Below, one piece after another: positions 46,665-50,874 of a stretch of 50,874 bases of DNA. The stretch spans positions 1-50,874 of the forward strand of contig DASSKL010000079.1 in NCBI GenBank assembly GCA_035690485.1. Direction: 5' to 3'. The notes beneath the pieces were generated by a model that worked only from the letters and a program-made list of their open reading frames with translations, ran no database searches and was not told where the DNA came from. A program made the position numbers and the translations under genes. Source of the DNA: Mycobacteriales bacterium. GTDB lineage: Bacteria; Actinomycetota; Actinomycetes; JAFAQI01; DASSKL01. Each line of letters starts with the position of its first letter. Within the stretch, counting starts at the first letter, position 1.

Positions 46665-48094
46665 GCGAGACACCGGACCTGCCGCCGGCGCCGGCGACCC
46701 GTCTCTGGGGCGGGCGCTTCGAAGGCGGCCCGGCCGAGGCGCTCGCCCGGCTGTCGGTGAGCGTGCAGTTCGACTGGCGTCTGGCGCCCTACGACCTGCT
46801 GGCATCGCGCGCGCACGCGCGCGTGCTGCATCGCGCGGGCCTGCTCTCCGACGAAGAGCTGGCCCAGATGCTGGCGGCGCTCGACGACCTCGCGGAGGCG
46901 GTGAGAGCGGGGCGCTTCCGCCCCACCGTCGAGGACGAGGACGTGCACACCGCCCTCGAACGCGGGCTGCTCGAGCGTCTGGGCAGCCTCGGCGGCAAGC
47001 TGCGGGCCGGCCGTAGCCGCAACGACCAGGTGGCCACCGACCTGCGGCTCTACCTGCGCGACCACGTCCGGCTCGTCGTCGCCCGGCTCACCGAGCTCGC
47101 CGACGCGCTGCTGGCCCAGGCGGAGCGGCACGTCGAGACGGCCGCGCCCGGGATGACCCACCTGCAGCACGCCCAGCCGATCTCCTTCGCCCACCAGCTG
47201 CTGGCGCACGTGCAGGCCTTCGCGCGTGACGCCGACCGGCTGCGCGACTGGGACCGCCGAGCGGCGATCTCGCCCCTCGGCGCGGGCGCGCTGGCCGGGT
47301 CGAGCCTGCCGCTCGACCCGGAGACCGTCGCCTACGAGCTCGGTTTCACGGCCGCCGCGGCCAACTCGATCGACGCGGTCTCGGACCGGGACTACGTCGC
47401 GGAGTTCCTGTTCGCCGCCGCGCTGCTCGGGGTGCACCTGTCGCGGTTGGGCGAGGAGGTCGTCCTCTGGACGACCCGGGAGTTCCGCTGGGTCGAGCTC
47501 GACGACGCGTACGCCACCGGCTCGTCGATCATGCCGCAGAAGAAGAACCCCGACGTCGCGGAGCTCGCCCGCGGCAAGTCGGGCCGGCTGGTCGGCCACC
47601 TGACCGGCGTACTCACGATGCTCAAGGGTCTGCCGCTCGCCTACGACCGCGACCTGCAGGAGGACAAGGAACCGGTGTTCGACGCGGTCGACACGCTGCT
47701 CCTCGTGCTGCCGGCGGTGGCCGGGATGATCGCGACCATGCGGGTCGACGTGGACCGGCTCGCCGCCTCGGCGCCCGAGGGGTTCGCGCTCGCGACCGAC
47801 GTCGCCGAGTGGTTGGTGCGGCAAGGCGTGCCTTTCCGGGAGGCGCACGAGGCGGTCGGGCACCTGGTCATGTGGTGCACCGTCCACGACTGCGACCTGC
47901 ACGAGGTCTCCGACGCCGACATGGCGGCGATCAGCCCGCGCCTGACCCCAGAGGTTCGATCGGTGCTCTCGGTCGACGGGGCGCTGCGCTCCCGCGCGGC
48001 GCCGGGTGGGACGGCGCCGGACCGGGTCCGCGAGCAGCTTGCCGCGGCGCGCGCCCTCGTCGAGTCGCACGCCGGGTGGGCCGGCGGTCGGTGA
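46661..48094 (+). CDS. argH: Argininosuccinate lyase
   Basis: 477 residues. It splits argininosuccinate into arginine and fumarate. Conserved regions: LWGGRFEGG at the N-terminus, [13 protein letters not shown] near 90, [15 protein letters not shown] near 115, [18 protein letters not shown] near 165, and the flexible catalytic loop [12 protein letters not shown] near 288. GTG start in the argG stop. Last arginine gene; the mpg GTG overlaps its stop. Confidence 0.97.
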   Translation: MSETPDLPPAPATRLWGGRFEGGPAEALARLSVSVQFDWRLAPYDLLASRAHARVLHRAGLLSDEELAQMLAALDDLAEAVRAGRFRPTVEDEDVHTALERGLLERLGSLGGKLRAGRSRNDQVATDLRLYLRDHVRLVVARLTELADALLAQAERHVETAAPGMTHLQHAQPISFAHQLLAHVQAFARDADRLRDWDRRAAISPLGAGALAGSSLPLDPETVAYELGFTAAAANSIDAVSDRDYVAEFLFAAALLGVHLSRLGEEVVLWTTREFRWVELDDAYATGSSIMPQKKNPDVAELARGKSGRLVGHLTGVLTMLKGLPLAYDRDLQEDKEPVFDAVDTLLLVLPAVAGMIATMRVDVDRLAASAPEGFALATDVAEWLVRQGVPFREAHEAVGHLVMWCTVHDCDLHEVSDADMAAISPRLTPEVRSVLSVDGALRSRAAPGGTAPDRVREQLAAARALVESHAGWAGGR

Positions 48095-48702
48095 CGTCTC
48101 TCCCACGGGAGTTCTACGACCGGCCGGTGCTCGAGGTAGCCCGCGACCTGCTCGGTGCGGTGGTGACGCACCGCGGGGTTGCCGTCCGGCTCGCGGAGGT
48201 GGAGGCCTACGCCGGTGCGCTGGACCCGGCCTCGCACGCCTACCGCGGGCCGACGACGCGCAACGCGACGATGTTCGGGCCGCCCGGCCACGCCTACGTC
48301 TACTTCACCTATGGCATGCACTGGTGCATGAACCTCGTCTGCGGCCCGCCCGGGCAGGCGTTCGCGGTGCTGCTGCGCGCCGGGGAGGTCGTCGACGGGC
48401 TGCCGTGCGCCCGCGAGCGCCGGCCGGCCGCGCGCCGCGACCGGGACCTCGCCCGCGGGCCCGCGAGGCTCACGCAGGCGCTCGGCGTGGACCGCAGCTG
48501 CGACGGTTTCGATGTCACCACGCCGGTGGGGGACCTGGTGGTGCGGGAGGGCGCGCCCGTGCCCGACGATGAGGTACGCACCGGTCCGCGCGTCGGTGTC
48601 ACGGCGGCCGCCGACCGGCCGTGGCGATTCTGGGTGGCCGACGACCCGACGGTCAGCGACTATCGACCGTCCGCACCGCGAAGGAGACGAGCACGCCCGT
48701 GA
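48091..48702 (+). CDS. mpg: 3-methyladenine DNA glycosylase (AAG/MPG family)
   Basis: 203 residues. It removes alkylated purines from DNA to start base excision repair. Family marks: [11 protein letters not shown] near 33 with the Glu that activates water, [19 protein letters not shown], and [16 protein letters not shown], where the Tyr intercalates in DNA. A short arginine-rich tail (PRRRRARP) ends the protein. GTG overlaps the argH stop and its own stop overlaps tyrS. The argH-mpg-tyrS order also occurs in mycobacteria (recollection). Confidence 0.93.
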   Translation: MTSLPREFYDRPVLEVARDLLGAVVTHRGVAVRLAEVEAYAGALDPASHAYRGPTTRNATMFGPPGHAYVYFTYGMHWCMNLVCGPPGQAFAVLLRAGEVVDGLPCARERRPAARRDRDLARGPARLTQALGVDRSCDGFDVTTPVGDLVVREGAPVPDDEVRTGPRVGVTAAADRPWRFWVADDPTVSDYRPSAPRRRRARP

Positions 48703-49979
48703 GCGAGCAGGCGCCCGACATCCTCGACGAGCTCGGCTGGCGCGGGCTGGTCGCGCAGACCACCGACGTCGGCTCCCTGCGCGACGACCTGTCGCGGGGG
48801 CCGCTGACCTTGTACGCCGGGTTCGACCCGACGGCTCCGAGCCTGCACGCCGGCAACCTGGTGCCGCTGCTGACGCTGCGCCGGTTCCAGCAGGCCGGGC
48901 ACCGCCCGATCGTGCTGGCGGGCGGCGCCACCGGGATGATCGGTGACCCTCGCGACGTGGGGGAGCGGGTGCTGCAGTCGACCGAGACCGTCGCCGACTG
49001 GACCGAGCGGATCCGCGGCCAGCTCGAGCGCTTCGTGGAGTTCGGCGACGGGCCCACGGCGGCGATCGTCGTCAACAACCTCGACTGGACCGCGCCGATG
49101 TCGGCGATCGAGTTCCTGCGCGACATCGGCAAGCACTTCTCTGTCAACGTCATGCTCGCCCGCGAGACCGTGAAGGCGCGGCTCGCCGGCGAGGGCATCA
49201 GCTACACGGAGTTCAGCTACCTGCTGCTGCAGTCCATGGACTACCTGCAGCTGTTCAGGCGGCACGGCTGCCGGCTGCAGATCGGCGGCTCCGACCAGTG
49301 GGGCAACATCCTCGGCGGCGTCGACCTGGTCCGGCGGGTCGAGGGCGCGGCCGTGCACGCCCTGACCACCCCGCTGGTCGTGTCGGCCACCGGGCAGAAG
49401 TTCGGCAAGTCGACCGGTGGCGGCTCGCTCTGGCTCGATCCGGCCCTCACCTCGCCGTACGCCTTCTACCAGTACTGGATCAACGCCGACGACCGTGACG
49501 TCGGCGCCTACCTGCGCTACTTCACGTTCCTGTCTCGGGAAGAGATCGACGACCTCGACCGCGCCACGCGCAAACGCCCGGCAGCGCGTACCGCGCAGCG
49601 GCAGCTCGCCGAGGAGATCACGAGCCTCGTGCACGGCGGCGAGGAGTGCGCGCGGGTCGTCGCGGCGAGCCGGGCGCTGTTCGGTCAGGGCGAGCTGGCG
49701 GCGCTCGAGGAGGCGACGCTGTCCGCAGCGCTGCGCGAGACGCCGTACGTGTCCGTGGCAGGAGAGCCGCCACCCATCGGTGTCCTCCTGGCCGACGCCG
49801 GGCTGGCCAAGAGCCGCTCCGAGGCTCGCCGGCTCATCGGCCAGGGCGGCGTCTACGTCAACAACGACAAGGTCGACGACCCCGACGCGGCCCTGTCGGC
49901 CGAGCAGTTCCTCCATGGCAGGTGGGCGGTCCTCCGGGTGGGCAAGCGGCACCTGGCCGGGGTCGAGCGGACCGGCTGA
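48699..49979 (+). CDS. tyrS: Tyrosyl-tRNA synthetase
   Basis: 426 residues, class I. The HIGH-like motif is HAGN in [11 protein letters not shown] near residue 47; the KMSKS-like loop is KFGKSTGG near 232; the tyrosine-binding [12 protein letters not shown] lies near 197. The C-terminal S4 domain ([30 protein letters not shown], about 355-390) binds tRNA. GTG start overlapping the mpg stop; AAGGAG is present but about 12 bases upstream. No T-box is possible in this position. It is followed by the rRNA operon. Confidence 0.96.
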   Translation: MSEQAPDILDELGWRGLVAQTTDVGSLRDDLSRGPLTLYAGFDPTAPSLHAGNLVPLLTLRRFQQAGHRPIVLAGGATGMIGDPRDVGERVLQSTETVADWTERIRGQLERFVEFGDGPTAAIVVNNLDWTAPMSAIEFLRDIGKHFSVNVMLARETVKARLAGEGISYTEFSYLLLQSMDYLQLFRRHGCRLQIGGSDQWGNILGGVDLVRRVEGAAVHALTTPLVVSATGQKFGKSTGGGSLWLDPALTSPYAFYQYWINADDRDVGAYLRYFTFLSREEIDDLDRATRKRPAARTAQRQLAEEITSLVHGGEECARVVAASRALFGQGELAALEEATLSAALRETPYVSVAGEPPPIGVLLADAGLAKSRSEARRLIGQGGVYVNNDKVDDPDAALSAEQFLHGRWAVLRVGKRHLAGVERTG

Positions 49980-50060
49980 ACCACCTCCCGGACAGGGCAG
50001 GTCGCGCGGAGTCTCGGCCCGACCACCAACGCGTCGACAGGCCGTCACGCGGTGCGCGGC

Positions 50061-50077
50061 GGGCCCGTGTCGGGCCC
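50061..50077 (+). terminator. Terminator-like hairpin after tyrS
   Basis: GGGCCCG (50061-50067), loop TGT, CGGGCCC (50071-50077): a perfect seven-pair stem with a three-base loop and no U tract. It lies in the 524-base gap between tyrS and 16S rRNA, just upstream of the first rRNA promoter, as expected for the end of the arg-mpg-tyrS transcript. The 81 bases between tyrS and the hairpin show nothing else. Confidence 0.6.
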
Positions 50078-50091
50078 AACAGGACCCCGGT

Positions 50092-50121
50092 TTGACCCGC
50101 CGGCGAGGCACCCCGTAATGT
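50092..50121 (+). promoter_or_regulatory. rRNA operon promoter P1
   Basis: TTGACC (50092-50097), 18-base spacer, TAATGT (50116-50121). A strong match to housekeeping sigma elements, about 390 bases upstream of 16S rRNA. Confidence 0.7.
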
Positions 50122-50246
50122 GGTCTTCGCCCGCGGGGGACCGGACGCGCGAGACGCGGCCGGGTCTGCGGGAGCCCACATCGACGAGGCCGTGTTCAGG
50201 CGCGGCGGGTCAATGCTGGGGGCCGGGCACTTCACCGGGGCCGTCT

Positions 50247-50275
50247 TTGACAGCCTGGGGGAGCCGGGATAGATT
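50247..50275 (+). promoter_or_regulatory. rRNA operon promoter P2
   Basis: TTGACA (50247-50252), 17-base spacer, TAGATT (50270-50275): the best promoter in the window by eye, with a consensus -35. Tandem promoters are usual for actinobacterial rrn operons. Confidence 0.75.
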
Positions 50276-50329
50276 TGGCGGGTTGCCCCGAGACTGGTCG
50301 CGAGACCCGGATCGGTGCGCGTCCGTACC

Positions 50330-50503
50330 TTGAGAACTCAACAGCGTGCTAAAAGTCAGTGCCAACTGAATTACCCCCGTCGGCCGGGTTCGCCCGGTCG
50401 GTTGGGTTTCTTTGGTGATGACAGAAGCATTCAGCTCTGTCTATTGCCAGGCTTTCTTCGCAGAAGGTCGTGATCCCGCTTTCGGGCGGGCACACATATG
50501 ACA
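50330..50503 (+). promoter_or_regulatory. rRNA leader with conserved element and UUCG hairpin
   Basis: The palindrome TTGAGAACTCAA (50330-50341), followed by CAGCGTGC, is an element seen upstream of many actinobacterial 16S genes, probably for antitermination or processing. A very stable hairpin follows: CGGCCGGG (50381-50388), loop TTCG, CCCGGTCG (50393-50400), eight pairs with one G-U, then T-rich GGGTTTCTTTGG. A third hairpin, CCCGC / GCGGG, is at 50475-50490. The second resembles an intrinsic terminator that NusB-type antitermination would have to pass (inference). Confidence 0.6.

Positions 50504-50874
<371 letters not shown>

Noticed and set aside
48681-48701. A separate promoter for tyrS
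   Set aside because: tyrS overlaps mpg, and no -10 pattern at suitable distance stands out; it is more simply the last gene of the arg-mpg-tyrS transcript.

Overview
This is a chromosomal window from a very GC-rich member of the Actinomycetota. Almost every coding triplet has G or C in third position, GTG starts are about as common as ATG, and the gene order is the actinobacterial one: pepQ-efp-nusB / bldD / pyrR-B-C-carA-carB-D-F / sIHF-gmk-rpoZ-coaBC-metK-priA-def-fmt-rsmB-rpe / rib genes / infC-rpmI-rplT / pheST / arg genes / tyrS. A BldD with an intact cyclic-di-GMP signature, a degenerate helicase-type PriA and an sIHF-type nucleoid protein all fit a Streptomyces- or Frankia-like lineage. 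The first ~370 nt of a 16S rRNA at the right edge are clearly actinobacterial, but I cannot name a genus from them. The content is mostly housekeeping; I see no CRISPR array, prophage, insertion sequence or integron.

Layout. 1-3829: the end of an MFS transporter, convergent with a two-gene phosphotransferase of the PEP-synthase / rifampin-phosphotransferase / phenylphosphate-synthase superfamily, in which the ATP-grasp and phosphohistidine parts are separate, ATGA-coupled genes. 3910-5973: pepQ-like peptidase, efp, nusB. 5987-6526: bldD on the minus strand, with a near-consensus BldD operator upstream of its own start. 6753-16717: a tightly overlapping pyrimidine operon controlled by a PyrR-binding RNA hairpin that masks the pyrR Shine-Dalgarno. 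It contains a tiny membrane protein between carA and carB, and a PyrK/PyrD (class 1B) plus type 1 PyrF pair. 16735-26191: sIHF, gmk, rpoZ, coaBC, metK, priA, def, fmt, rsmB, rpe. 26188-27138: a receiver-GGDEF protein.

27165-31245: the riboflavin operon behind an FMN riboswitch with a visible anti-Shine-Dalgarno switch. 31290-32165: hisG. 32209-34558: a structured leader, then infC (AUC start), rpmI, rplT and a SpoU-type RNA methyltransferase that seems to need a CUG start. 34570-35640: an orphan soluble PAS histidine kinase. 35773-39335: pheST. 39352-48094: the arginine operon argC-J-B-D-[receiver]-F-R-G-H, with an ARG box in a leaderless promoter and a lone receiver-domain protein wedged between argD and argF. 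48091-49979: mpg and tyrS. 50061-50874: terminator hairpin, two strong rRNA promoters, an rrn leader, and the start of 16S rRNA.

How the parts relate. UMP synthesis, arginine synthesis (sharing carbamoyl phosphate through carAB) and riboflavin synthesis are each shown with their own cis-regulator: a PyrR hairpin, an ArgR operator and an FMN riboswitch. Three orphan signalling proteins (receiver-GGDEF, PAS kinase, single receiver) and the c-di-GMP sensor BldD lie among these housekeeping operons. Any functional link between them is inference.
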